In this document: positions 10,370 to 21,144 of the stretch, in pieces
How positions within the stretch are numbered: the stretch's first letter is position 1
How the letters are laid out: the number at the start of each line of letters is the position of its first letter
Source of the DNA: Nitzschia sp. pyKryTriq1
Taxonomy: Eukaryota; Bacillariophyta; Bacillariophyceae; Bacillariales; Bacillariaceae
DNA length: 64,000 nucleotides
Reading direction: 5' to 3'
Assembly (NCBI GenBank): GCA_956465555.1
Contig: OY101126.1
Span: forward strand, 1,530,501-1,594,500
Program-made: the position numbers and the translations under genes
Notes under the pieces: model-generated
What the model was told of the DNA's origin: nothing
Database searches by the model: none
Seen by the model: only the letters and a program-made list of their open reading frames with translations

Positions 10370-12002
10370 TCAACGAAAGGCGTTCATTCCACCAAGGGAG
10401 GAGAAGGGGTCATTCTTGGCAGTGGGGGCGCTGCCGCCCATGGGAGTCCCAAAACCCCCATCACCGCCATCGCCACCACCTGACTGCTGCATACCTCCAT
10501 TGATACCCATACCCATGCCCATTGGATTCTGATTGCCCATGTTCATATTCATTTGTTGCATACCCTGCATCATCGAGTTGAAGTTATTGTTGTTTTGCTG
10601 ATGATTTCCATTCATCATTCCGCCCATCATTTGCTGTTGTGGATTCATCATCATCATATTTTGCTGACCATTCATTCCCATCTGGCTTTGTTGTTGCGGA
10701 TTCATCATGTTCTGCATCATCATATTATGCTGTTGGTTATTTTGTTGGTTTTGGGGCATATTTTGCATGCCCATCATATTGCGATTCATCATCATCATTT
10801 GGTGCTGCTGCTGCTGCTGTTGTGGCACCATGCCGCCACTGTTCATATTCATATTCATGCCACCGTGAGTGTTGTGGTTGTTGCCACCAGCACCCATCAT
10901 CATCAAGTTGTGGTGATTCATTCCCGATGAAGCGGGTGCGAAACTCATTGGTTGGGGTGGCGTGTTGAACAAAGCCAAGATAGAATCAGCCGATGCAGGC
11001 GGTTTTGCCACTGTGGCAGAAGGCGGTGCTAGGAATTCCGAGCCAGGAGCCGATGGAGCCGGTGCTCGCTGTGGTGCAGGCAAAGGTGCTGGAGTCGCCG
11101 AAGGCTGCGAGGCGAAGGGATCTGCTGGTGTTGCTACTGGTGCTGGAGCAGCCGATGCCGAAGGTGCAAATGGGTCATGGACCGGTGTGGACGAAGCTGG
11201 AGCCGGCGCTGGGGCTGGGGAGAAATCTCCAAAGTCCAGAAGATCCATGACGACTGGAGCCGACACGGGAGCAGGAGCCACGCTAGGTCGCGACGCTGGT
11301 GCAGGCGTAGGGGCCTCCATCTGACTGTGCGCCGTTCTCATGTGAGCCTGTCTATTTGCCACGCGTTGCCTAGCCACATCCGAGGGCGTTCCACGACTAG
11401 GTGAGGGTCCAGGCCCTGAACTAGGACTCTGTGGAATGGCAGCGGGGTTTCCCACATTGGCGTATCCCGATGGATCGAAATACTTTCGGCGTTCATATTT
11501 GTCGCGGATGAAACGCTCCCGAGTGGGCCCGTCTGCCAAGTTTGTGGGTTTTGCCATTCCAGACTGCGCCAAGCGGGCCTCAAAAATCGAGTTGACGACA
11601 GCATTGCCTCCATTTTCCATCGCGCGGACTTCCTCCTCTTTCCCTGATTGACCAACAGGAACAATGGAAAGGCGATTGAGTGAGACGACATGGCGTGAGA
11701 GCCAGGCAGTACACGTGCAAGTACAAGTATAAATACTAGGACTTCGCTTCGAATTTTCACTTACAGGAGTCGAGGTTGACGCTGCGAACAAAGCTAATGT
11801 GGACTCCGAGACGCCGATGAGAGCCCGAGCACTCCAAGCAGCAAAAAGCGCCAATCTTTGTCGTTCCAGGAGGCGAACCAGGAGGGGGCACAACCAGAGA
11901 CGCCCACGTGGGCTTTTTCTCGGGGCAGTCAGAACAAATTTGATTGTCCGGGCGCAGCATCAGCACCTTCAGCCGTTTTTTCAGCGCTTTCTGGTCCGCC
12001 AT
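10370..12002 (-). CDS. Arf GTPase-activating protein with Met/Asn/Gln-rich tail
   Basis: Exon 1 (11765-12002) and exon 2 (10370-11643) are joined over a 121-bp intron (11644-11764), giving 503 aa. The splice restores [19 protein letters not shown], the canonical Arf-GAP sequence. The zinc finger is C23-x2-C26 then C55-x2-C58, with arginine finger R63 in HRRLGVHIS. The spacing between cysteine pairs is about 12 residues longer than usual because of a Pro/Gly-rich loop ([13 protein letters not shown]). After the domain come [14 protein letters not shown], a Pro/Ala-rich linker with DLLDFGDF and DPFA motifs, and a C-terminal third of Met, Asn and Gln runs. The layout resembles SMAP/AGFG proteins acting on Arf in vesicle traffic. 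The in-frame TTG further upstream is not a start. Confidence 0.9.
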
Positions 12003-12965
12003 TTTGGTTTTGGTTTTCAAATAAATTTAATTTCAAATCACTCAATCTTAGCTTGGTGTTTCTGGAGCTGGTTCCGTGGACGATGACAATGACACTGATA
12101 ATGACACTCGCACCGGGACGACTGCACTATGAGTAGGAGTACTATTTGTATCAGTATTTCGCAACAGCAACTACCGGTACGAGTATTTGGGACACCGACA
12201 CCAATAGTCTAACTCGCATTACTTGTACAAGTACATATCGATATGTACCGGTACCTGGTAGCAGGTACCGCACAACACAAATTAATGACCGTCCACCGGT
12301 GGTACCGGAATGTACTGTACGTGTACAGTAGCCGCTTTTGTTTCGTCGCGTGTCTGGCGTACTCGCAATCGAGCCGGGCAGACATAGCATGCCGGCGCTC
12401 CAGTCCAAGGTCCAAGGGAAAGTCGAAGTCGAAGTGGTCAAAACGCACGACGTACGCACGCACCAAGGAAAGTGTACCGGTGTACTTGTGTGATACAGTA
12501 TTGCTGCAGCGAGTGAGCTGCGGTACCGTAGCTAGTAAGACATCATCTCTCCCGACCATCACCCTCTAGCTCCTGTATGAGTACCTAATAGTACTCTACT
12601 CCTACCTCATCGCCAAGAGAGTCTAGCTAGAGAGCCATGCTCTAGTCTTTCTTGTGTCCAAGAAGAAGAACATCAAGAGCCAAAAATCTGAAAACCGCCA
12701 CCGTGCCACCTCTCGTATGTCCAATTTTGATTTGCCATAATTATAGTTAGAAATTTGAAAATGTACAAGTTATTTCTAAAATAATATATCAAGTATAAAC
12801 GGCATGAGATGGACTGCCCTCGTGGTTCGGCTCTTTTGTGGTGGGCAAGTATCAGCAGTGTCTAGTAGTAGTGTGTCTTGAGTGGTGTAGTCGTACGAGC
12901 ACTGACAGTTGCCCACATACAGTATTAGCCGGAGCGATCCATCTTTCGTCTTTTTTTGGTAATCT
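12003..12965. other. Intergenic
   Basis: No gene is supported. It contains GTACCGGTACCTGGTAGCAGG near 12247-12270, other TACCGGT strings and a CTAGCTAGAGAG patch near 12620. It covers the 5' flank of the Arf-GAP gene and the 3' flank of the DUF1279 gene. Confidence 0.5.
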
Positions 12966-13520
12966 TTAAGCATCGCTCTCTGAAGCTGGCTCCTTCCCAA
13001 TTAACTTGGCCACGACGGGTGTCAAAATTACAGTCGGAGGAAAGCGGATCGGGCTTGCCGCCTTATGGGCGGCATACGCGATCGCGAAGGTGCCGGCCTT
13101 GTCAGCAGCGTCAGAAGTCTCAATTCCGACATTGGCCAAAAGAGAGCTGACGTCAACACCGTTGTCCACAAGGACGTAGCAAATGGCAAAGCTGACAATG
13201 GCAAGAGGAATTGAAGTGGCAAGGTATGCAATTCCGTATTTCTTCAGTAAGGACTTGGCTGATTCCCCATCCCCTTCCTTGGCAGCCTGGACGAGACCCG
13301 CTTCCAAACCAAACTGCTCGGTTGTAGCTTCGACGTCGGGTTTTTCTTTCGTCAGAAGATTCAAAGAACTCGACTTGGACTTGGACTTGGGCTTCGAATT
13401 CGACTGCTGGAAAACTCGTTGAAGTTGAATTCGATTTGTTCTCGCAACGGGCTGGAAGGAGAGAGCAGCGCCCACAAGAGCGAGGACCACGAACAGTGGA
13501 AATGAGAGGGAGCGCATCAT
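12966..13520 (-). CDS. Plastid-targeted DUF1279 (FAM210-like) membrane protein
   Basis: An intronless 184-aa product from ATG 13520 (13517 also possible). Residues 1-19 form a hydrophobic signal peptide ending before ALSFQP (19-24). This fits the diatom ASAFAP-type motif in which Phe follows the signal cleavage site and directs proteins into the four-membrane plastid. A basic Ser/Lys/Arg-rich transit-like segment follows. Residues 91-175 match DUF1279: LLKKYGIAYLATSIPLAI, a membrane segment ending in NGVDVSSLLANVGI, then GTFAIAYAAHKAASPIRFPP and ILTPVVAKLIG. Animal FAM210 relatives act in mitochondria; the plastid role is not known. The longer upstream open frame (to 13787) is ignored because the signal peptide must be N-terminal. 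Confidence 0.85.
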   Translation of the reverse strand: MMRSLSFPLFVVLALVGAALSFQPVARTNRIQLQRVFQQSNSKPKSKSKSSSLNLLTKEKPDVEATTEQFGLEAGLVQAAKEGDGESAKSLLKKYGIAYLATSIPLAIVSFAICYVLVDNGVDVSSLLANVGIETSDAADKAGTFAIAYAAHKAASPIRFPPTVILTPVVAKLIGKEPASESDA

Positions 13521-14325
13521 TTGGAGGGGTAGCTTAGCTTTGATAGGGGACTTGAGCTGCTTGAAAGAAAATGTCAAGCTGGCTGGTTTGGGTTGTGCAC
13601 ATTCATGTGCGTGGAAATCGGAAGAAAACTGCAACTTGCGTTTCTGCAGAAGAATGCCGTGCATGATGATTGATTGATGTTGGACCGACGCACCAGCGAG
13701 CGATGCGATGATCGATGTTGCGTCAGCTGAAAGAGGAACGGTATTTGGAAGCCACTCAACACGTGGAAGGTCCGACTTACCGTCCACAAAAATAGACTAA
13801 AACGACCCGATTATTTATTCATTCCTATCGCCGTTACGGTTTACGGTAGACTTGTACTTGTACCGTACCCTTACAATTACAGCGGTAGCGGTACTTCTTG
13901 CTTGTTGTGTGGTAGAACTACCGGTACTACATACTGTAGCTCCATCTCTACTACTACTACTCTACCGGTACCGGTAGTAGAGTAGAGAAGAGAGAGTAGA
14001 GCAGTAGCTCTACCACTAGCTAGAGTAGTAAAGTACTCTCTACTCTACTACTAGAGTAGCGTACTAGTAGCTCTACTACTACTACTAGGTACTACTCTCT
14101 AGAGGAGATAAGTAGAGTTGTAGAGTGAGAGTAGTAGAGACCTCTACTCTACTACTACTAGCTAGTTGCTACTCTACTACTACTACGAATAGTCCCTTTA
14201 TTAACCCTACCGGTATGTCTTCAATAAATAAAGAATGTAAAGAGATATTACTAGTAACACGATGGGGTTTATTGTCCATCCTGCTACTGTATGTGGAAAA
14301 TTGAAGTGGAGGAGCAAACTGAATC
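13521..14325. other. Intergenic, CTA/TAG trinucleotide tracts
   Basis: Upstream of the DUF1279 start the sequence passes through TACCGGTACCGGTAG strings (about 13960-13980). From 13930 to 14190 it is almost entirely CTA/TAG/GAG trinucleotide mixtures. The open frame at 13530-13790 has no independent support. No RNA gene is seen. Confidence 0.6.
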
Positions 14326-16283
14326 CTATCCTGCTCCTTTCGATGCAGCAGGGGCTGGCTCTACCGGTAGTTGCGCATGCTCTGATTTCCAAAGGAGAGG
14401 CAATCGTACAACAAGAGCTGTAATATCGTCCCTGTAGTCCCCTTCTTCTTCGTGCCATTTAGCGGCAGCGGTCTCGATCAACGACTGGCATGCTCGGGTG
14501 GCACCGCGGTGCAAGTTATCTGCAACCACCTTGACGGCTTCTTCGGAAGAAATAAACTCCCACACACCATCTGTCGCGAAAATGACGAATTCATCGTTCT
14601 CTGTTACATCATGGAAGCTGACTACTGGCTCTGCGATGACCCCAACTTCCTTTACTGCGTGATCCCCAATACTACGAGCCATTGCCAGTCCGATTTGAGT
14701 GCAATCAGCATCAAGCCACACTCGTGCCGACAACCCAGGCTCTGGGGGCGGCGAAACGAAGCCTCCCATCTTTTCTATCCTGGCCTGCTCTTCTGGCAAA
14801 TCCGGGTTTTGATCTTTGGTCAAGTCCACCGCAACATAACCGCCCCCATCGGCAGAACCATTAGTAGCGCGCCTAGCCATCACCGCCCTGGAATCCCCCG
14901 CATTTGCCAAGACAAGTTGCTGTTCCCTGAGAAGTGCAACACAGGCAGTCGTCCCCGCATAAAGGGGTTCGATCAATTTCTCAATTTTGAGCGACTCGTC
15001 CACTCCCAAAAAGGTATCTTTGAATGCTGTCTCGATATCTTTTTCAAAATCTAGATGTTTTTCTAGTCTTCGCTGCACCTCGTGCAAGGCATATTGTGCC
15101 ACCAACTCTCCCCCTTGTCCATGTCCTGTTGTTGAAAGCGTAGTAGCAGTAGCAGTAGCAGTAGCCAAAGAGGGTTAGACACACTGTTTTGCATATACAC
15201 ATGATACGAATATGGTAGAACTCCGTGGCACACTCCTGCTCCTCTGGTACCGGTACAAGTATTCTTACCATCATACACGGCAAATAGAGCCGTTCTGGCA
15301 CAATTTCCGTAGGGAAACGCAACTCCACCCCTATCTGGATTGATTTTGGCAGCTGTGGTCGGTTTGTCGGGATCGTGCACACCATTTCTGCCGTTTGTGG
15401 GTTGCAACAGCCATTCGTTGTCTTCATCATCATCGTCCAGTACGTAATCCTCTTCGTAGATGGGCTCTACCCCATGGCACGAAAAAGTCCCCACGATGTC
15501 TCTCGGAAAAGGCAACGTTCGTTCATCTTCGTGCAGATGACGCGTGTGTCGTTTCTTCCATTTTGGCTGCTGGTCTGGCGGATGTCCCGCATCCGCTGGC
15601 AGCCTTTGTGGTGGCGCCGACTTTTGCTGGTAGAGCTGGTGCACCGACGGCGACGGAGGAGGATGCGCTAGGAGTTCTGCAGCATGCACTGTCCGCGACT
15701 TGAGGCGACCCTGCCCAGATTCCATGGAACTCTGCGAAACCTCCGAGTTCCGACGTCTTCGTTGCTGTGGCGGCTCCTGCGCTTCATCCAAGGAGGATTC
15801 ATCTTCTCGTTTGTGGGTTAGAGACAAGCGCCGCTTTCGAAAGGAGTGTGCTTTCTCTTCCCCGTTCCCGTGGGCATCGGCCTCGGCCTCGGCTTCGGTT
15901 TCGGTGGTGTGGGTTGGTTCTTTTGGTTCTTCTTCCTGAGGGTGTTGGTGCTGGTGGTTCTGCTGAACAAGCTGCTGGTCATTGTTATCATTTTTGTCGC
16001 TTCTCGTGCTTTTGAGCTGCGGCGTTTCCTCCTCGAACGGAGACTGGAATGCAAATGGGTCATCGCTGTCATTGTCGTTGTCGTTGTCAATGTTCTTATC
16101 GCCATCTTCCCCGTTCCCTTGGTTCTGGTGCTCCAAATGCTGCTGATGCTGCTGCTGCTTCTCCTTTTCCTCGGCCAGCTGCCTCAAGTTGGTCAAGCTG
16201 AGCCGTCGCTTGCGAAATGTGAGGCTTTTATCCTCGGCAGACGCGCCAACGTCGTCGCTCAGCGTTGACTGTTCATTGTCCAT
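14326..16283 (-). CDS. PP2C-type protein phosphatase with long regulatory N-terminus
   Basis: Exon 1 (15269-16283) and exon 2 (14326-15125) are joined over a 143-bp intron (15126-15268), giving 604 aa. The splice rebuilds ALFAVYDGHGQGG, the metal-binding DGHG motif. Other PP2C motifs are GTTACVALL, LANAGDSRAVM, DQNPDLPEEQARIEKMGGFV, AMARSIGDHAVK, FVIFATDGVWEF and DDITALVVRL. The catalytic half is complete and metal-binding Asp residues are present. The first 270 residues are low-complexity and acidic/Gln/Asn-rich. They contain the same motif twice, FRKRRLSLT, a textbook PKA-type target (R-R-x-S). Start: ATG 16283; the in-frame TTG six bases upstream is ignored. It is divergent with DPM3. Confidence 0.92.
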
Positions 16284-17189
16284 GTTCAATGTTCAATGTT
16301 TAATGCTGCAAGAGCTGGAACGAGCAATGCAATGCAACGAAGCGAAAGGAAAGGAAAGGAAACGAAAACCGGAAAGCTACTTCGTACGAACAGGTATGGT
16401 GTGTGATATTCGTATGTGATACCGTATGTGATATCTGATACGAGTATGTGATATTCGTATGTGGTATGTGCACTTGCTCTACTCTCCTCGTACCGGTAGC
16501 AGAGACTTTTTACAGTATCTGTGATGGACAATGCGGACGATGGACACGAGTTCTGGTACAAGTACGAACTTCAAACTGGGTCATCGCAATCGACCGGTTG
16601 TTTTGTGTTGTGGCATTCGTTCCGGCTCCATTTTCATCATGCTCTTTTTCATGTGTGAGGTGTGAGGTATGTGTCTGTCATTCGTCCATCCTTCTTTTTT
16701 GTGCGGTTGTCGTGCGTGGATGATCGACAGTGGTGGATCGCCTGCTGGATGGATCGCCTCATTCTGGCATTGGAATCATTGATAGGGCCTTTTTGATATT
16801 TTCCGAATCTTTCTTTGACGACTTCGGTGGTGGCAGACGTACAACGAACAGACGGTAGGTCGTTCGCGCTCGCACCGTGACCGTTCGAGTTTCGAGTTCG
16901 AGTACATACATCAGCATCGTAAATCATCGCACAACGCATACCGGTACAACATAGCATACAACAGCATGCAAAAGCATACAACAGCAACACACAACACACA
17001 ACTCTCATCTCCTTGTTTTGCATCCACATCGCTCTCATCCTTCATCCTTCATCCTCCTCCTCACATCCCGGTACCGGTACACCTACTCGCTCGCCCTGCC
17101 ATCACAGCGGTACAAACACAAGCACTCTGCGAATACCACAATCAAAATCACAATCACAATCAAAATCACAATCTCACAATCACACCAAT
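16284..17189. other. Divergent intergenic region between PP2C and DPM3 genes
   Basis: No gene is supported. It contains repeated TGTGATATTCGTATGTG strings near 16400-16470, GGAAAGGAAAGGAAACG at 16345, and CACATCCCGGTACCGGTACAC near 17065. Just before the DPM3 start lies a run of CAATCAAAATCACAATC repeats (17140-17185), probably 5' untranslated. Confidence 0.5.
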
Positions 17190-17453
17190 ATGCTCCGCTA
17201 CCAGATATTCCTAAGCTTCGGAGTGCTGTTCCTTTCGGTCTGGTACTCGGCGCTCCAGTTCAACTTTTCTGAGGACCCCTTGGTGCAGTACGCTCCCGTC
17301 TGGGCCATTCTGCTACTGGGACTTTACGCGGTATCGAGCATCGCCATTGGCCTCGCAAACTTCAAAGACACGCCGGAAGCAGCTGCTGAGATTGAACAGC
17401 AAGTCAAAGAGGCAAAGGCGGCGATGGCCAAGAGGGGAGTCATCAAGGAATAG
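17190..17453 (+). CDS. DPM3: Dolichol-phosphate mannosyltransferase subunit 3
   Basis: An 87-aa intronless protein from ATG 17190, after CACACCAAT. It has two membrane helices (FLSFGVLFLSVWYSALQF and WAILLLGLYAVSSIAIGLA) followed by FKDTPEAAAEIEQQVKEAKA and KRGVI. Length, topology and the C-terminal pattern (F-x-D-x-x-E-A-A-x-E-L-x-x-x-I-x-E-A-x-x-x-x-x-x-R-G) match DPM3. In animals DPM3 anchors catalytic DPM1 in the ER membrane for dolichol-phosphate-mannose synthesis, used in N-glycans, GPI anchors and O-mannosylation. The open frame continues upstream, but that part is CA-rich leader. Confidence 0.88.
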   Translation: MLRYQIFLSFGVLFLSVWYSALQFNFSEDPLVQYAPVWAILLLGLYAVSSIAIGLANFKDTPEAAAEIEQQVKEAKAAMAKRGVIKE

Positions 17454-18304
17454 AAATGGAAGTAGAACTAGTAGAAGTAGAAGTAGAAGTAGAAGTAGCA
17501 AAACATGAAGAATGAGCTACATCCGACATCCGACATGCCACGCTCATGTTCCAGTACTCCGATACTCGCACTCGCACTCGCACTCGCACTCGCACTTTGA
17601 CTGGTGATACAGCACGGATACTGGAGCGTTGGCTGGGGGTAAGACCACTACGAGTTGATCTGACAAACACGCATACACACACACACCCACGCCGATGGAG
17701 TGCATGGCGAATAATATAAAATGGCAATGGGTGACGACCGTCAAAAAATGTACATTCTCCGCAACAAAGAGTGATGGCGTCGCTTGATGAAGTTGTTTCC
17801 TACCGGTACTTTCTACTTCCTACTTTCTGTTTCATGATCTGATCAATGACCACGCCGAATGATGACAAAGGGATAGTTTTTAATGATGATTCAAAGTTAA
17901 TAAATTTAGAGTATACTGCTGCACCCAATGGCGCCATCGTCGGTAAGATTTATTTTTTCGTGTTTTCGAGGAGCATGTGCTTTTGAGCGCTTGTGAGAAG
18001 TTCCCACTACCACTAGTACGACCCGCATCAACCGAAACTACATTGAGTGTGTCCTCATTCGCTCTCCTAGATCATGAAAATGTTGAAATATCATTGCCTA
18101 TTACCTATCCCCCGCTGCGTGTTCTGTGTTCTGGCTTTTTCATATAATAGCAGTGCATGGTGTTGTTGTGGGTGATAGCAGTTGCAGCAGTTTCTCATGT
18201 TTCCGCCTCTCTTTCGAATATAAAGAGTGCGAAAAAACAAACCAAACCAAACCAAACGATGGGCGAGGGTGTCAAGCCCGGAATCTGACATCGTAGTACT
18301 GCTA
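17454..18304. other. Intergenic with microsatellites
   Basis: The 3' flank of DPM3 has a GAAGTA run (17460-17500) and an ACTCGC hexamer run (17564-17596). The rest is unremarkable, and it lies downstream of both flanking genes. Confidence 0.5.
17564..17596. repeat. (ACTCGC)n microsatellite
   Basis: More than five hexamer units in tandem. Confidence 0.9.
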
Positions 18305-19480
18305 CTAAACAATATCGTCCACCACTTGAACATCGGGATACCGTCGTCGCAAGGACATTTCATACGTCAGGGGGGTCTCTTCTTCAGCATGTTCTTGTTG
18401 TTTTTGTTGTTGCGTGTCATTCGGATTCGGATTCGGATTCGGATTATTGTGCCGATATTGTTGATTCACTTGGATGCCTAGTTTGCGAGCCATGTACGTC
18501 TCTTGGAGTAGTACATTGGTCAATTGATGAGGCAACATTGATTCTTCGTCGTCTCGTGGTAAAATGGGTGTATTGCCCATGGCTGAGGTGAACATGATCA
18601 TTCTCGCTAGGGCACTGAATGTTGAAATCACGTGTCCGACACACAGAATGGTAAGGACGGTCAAACAAATGGCACCTGTACTCGCCTCATCTTGCACGTT
18701 GATCCACCAAAACAAAACTATCGAAACCAATGAAATCCAATTTCACATGTTCATAGGTTCACATGTACACGTTCACATTTTCATATGGAAAGGACATTGA
18801 TGATGAGAGACAGATCCTGAATCGTCGCTCGCGCTCACAACCATCACAACCATCACAACCATCACATGCAGCACGAACTGTACTTCGTACTTCATACAGT
18901 GCCGGTACGTACCATTCCATATGAAGAAGGTCACAATCGAGGCAAAGGTCAATCGGCTGGGCAACGTAGCAGCGTACAATCCCACGTCACACCGTAAAAT
19001 CAGGGCCACATTTTCATGTCCGACACATCGAAAGACACCAAAGGCAGTATAGTTGGCCAATACGGCGGCTCCAGTCAAAATAATCGAGACAATCAACATG
19101 ATTCCCGTGGCATATTCCAAGGGCGCTTCGTACGGTCCGGTTCGCAAGGAATTTCGAACATCGGTCACCAGCCGACTCGGACTGTAGTAGGTTCCAACTT
19201 CAGCCGCAAACAGCAAGGATAGGAAGATCTGCGTACTCGCAAATCGTCCCGTAACAATATCGAGCAGTTCTTTCGTTTGATGCGGTTCTCTGTGGCTCCA
19301 AATCAAATGCCGACGCCATAATGAAGTCAATTCGACAGAAAAAAAGACATCTTTCAGCCGCAGCAACCGGAATTGTTCCCACAGGCGCCATCTAGTGCTG
19401 CGAGGTTCTTGCAGAATTTTACGAGCGTTGACTTTGACTCGGACGACTTCCTTGGGCGTTGTAGAGTGGATGGGGAACAT
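18305..19480 (-). CDS. Unknown four-helix membrane protein
   Basis: Exon 1 (18913-19480) and exon 2 (18305-18717) are joined over a 195-bp GT-AG intron (18718-18912), giving 326 aa from ATG 19480. The splice falls inside a hydrophobic helix and joins FFIWN to VLFWWINV. Four membrane segments are visible: TQIFLSLLFAAEVG, GIMLIVSIILTGAAVLANY, FASIVTFFIWNVLFWW and AICLTVLTILCVGHVIS. The N-terminal 65 residues are basic and the C-terminal tail has NPNPNPN and Gln runs. No family is recognised. It is divergent with the secreted Cys-rich gene at 20118. Confidence 0.7.
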
Positions 19481-20117
19481 GCTGTTGTTGTTGTTGTTGT
19501 TGTTCTTTTGTTGTCCTTGTTGTTGACACTCATACGGTACTAAGAGCTAGAATACGTGTTGTATTGCGGTACCGTACCGGTAGGCGGTGTTGTGCTTCTG
19601 TTGATGGGCGCGCTTCTTCGATACCGCTACGTACCGTACCCTATGTACCAGGTACCGGCGTATGTGATACCGGTGTTATGTCTTTGTCGATTTCGACTGG
19701 GAAGCCGGAGAACGGAGAACCGTACCACTGTATGTACATCATGGAACATAGTACTTGTACTACCGGTGCTGTGACACGTGACACCACTGTTCGATTTTAG
19801 TATCGTACCGGTTGGACAAAGGTTGGACCGGTACGAAGTCAGGTACTGTACTGTACTGCTGTACTGTACGGTATGTACGGTATGTACGGTACCGGTACTG
19901 TACTTGTACAGTAGCCCGGGTACAGGTTTAGGTGTAGTAGTCCGTCTAATCAATCGCCGTTGTTTTTCGCACGAACGACATCAAACACACGACGAACTAA
20001 AATGCACCAACACGAACAACTCGCCCATCCAACATCCAACATCCAATATTACTCCAATTCATTCAATACTGCACCTACCGGTACCGGTACCGGTACACTT
20101 GCTCTTGTAGTCTAAAG
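19481..20117. other. Divergent intergenic region rich in GGTACC/ACCGGT
   Basis: No gene is supported. It has a GTT run at 19483-19503, dense GTACCGGTAC and TACTGTACTGTAC strings at 19560-19920, and three overlapping ACCGGT units directly upstream of the next gene (20077-20097). Confidence 0.55.
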
Positions 20118-21077
20118 ATGACAGCAGCCCCGAAGCTGACTCTCTTTAATACCGTTGTCGTTGTCTCTTTGCTGATCGCCCCAGTGGCGCCGCAGTGCGT
20201 CATTTGCCCAGATGGCACCAAGAACCTAGCATTCCCGGATCGGATCGTTCCATTCTTCAACTTGGACGGAGGGAACGCAAACCCCTCCTGCCAGCAACTG
20301 GCAGATGCAGCAGAAGCGGCAGATTCAAGGATGGTCGACTGCGATCTCGTCAAAGCGCAAGCTGGCTACTGTGGATGCGATGGGGTGCAGCCGGAGCAAA
20401 AGTGCAGCTTCTGTCCGGACGGCGCGGAGCCCGCGAACAAGGACCTTGTGGCTCCTTCCACCGATGTCTGCGGGGACTTGTACACCTACGCCGAGTACCT
20501 CAGCGAAGAAGACTGCGGATCCAGAAGGTTCAACTCAATGCAAGGACTCGCCTACATTTGCGGCTGCCCGGGCGTTAAAGCACAGTGCAGTCTATGCCCC
20601 GATGGCTCGCCCCCTCCGCTGCTCGACAAGGAAGCGCAGCCAACGGGCGAGACTTGCAGCGAAATGGCCTTGATCATCGAAGCCTTCACTGCTGACGTTT
20701 GCGTGGACTCCGATACCACCGTATTGGTCAGTGCCGCGAGATGTGGCTGTGCGGACTCAAAATTTCCTGTCTGCTCTGTACAGCAGAACACCCATCTATG
20801 TACTCACGAATTGTTGGATACCGTGCCGGATCAAGACTGCGAGTGCCATAGCTTCTGTGATGGAGAGTGGGTTCAATGCCACAACTTTCCTGGTGGTCTC
20901 TTGAATAGTCAAGTCTGCACAGGCGTGCCAGTCAGTGGATGCAATCGAGCTAGTGCCACGGGGCAAAATACTTCTGCCGCCACGTCTGCGACGCAGCTAG
21001 GAACCTCAAGCATCATCACTATTGCTTTTGCGGTCGGCTCTGTCCTCATACTCTTTACCAATATAATGTACTCGTAG
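20118..21077 (+). CDS. Secreted protein with three six-Cys CPDG modules
   Basis: A 319-aa intronless protein. A signal peptide (residues 1-25, VVVVSLLIAPVAPQ) is followed by three modules of about 60 residues. Each begins C-x-x-CPDG (CVICPDG, CSFCPDG, CSLCPDG), has two or three spaced cysteines and ends in C-G-C. A fourth, divergent Cys-rich part (CTHELLDTVPDQDCECHSFC) and a Ser/Thr spacer follow. A C-terminal hydrophobic segment (IITIAFAVGSVLILF) could be a membrane anchor or GPI signal. The module recurs, diverged, in the gene at 35099. No function is known; a cell-surface or frustule-associated role is speculation. Confidence 0.85.
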   Translation: MTAAPKLTLFNTVVVVSLLIAPVAPQCVICPDGTKNLAFPDRIVPFFNLDGGNANPSCQQLADAAEAADSRMVDCDLVKAQAGYCGCDGVQPEQKCSFCPDGAEPANKDLVAPSTDVCGDLYTYAEYLSEEDCGSRRFNSMQGLAYICGCPGVKAQCSLCPDGSPPPLLDKEAQPTGETCSEMALIIEAFTADVCVDSDTTVLVSAARCGCADSKFPVCSVQQNTHLCTHELLDTVPDQDCECHSFCDGEWVQCHNFPGGLLNSQVCTGVPVSGCNRASATGQNTSAATSATQLGTSSIITIAFAVGSVLILFTNIMYS

Positions 21078-21144
21078 TCTCTATTGTATGTGCGTCGAAT
21101 TTATTGATCATAGTTACTACGTACGTACAGTCATCTTGTTCAGA

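Noticed and set aside
13521-13787. 89-residue N-terminal extension of the DUF1279 protein
   Set aside because: It would bury the signal peptide and plastid motif inside the protein; ATG 13520 fits much better.
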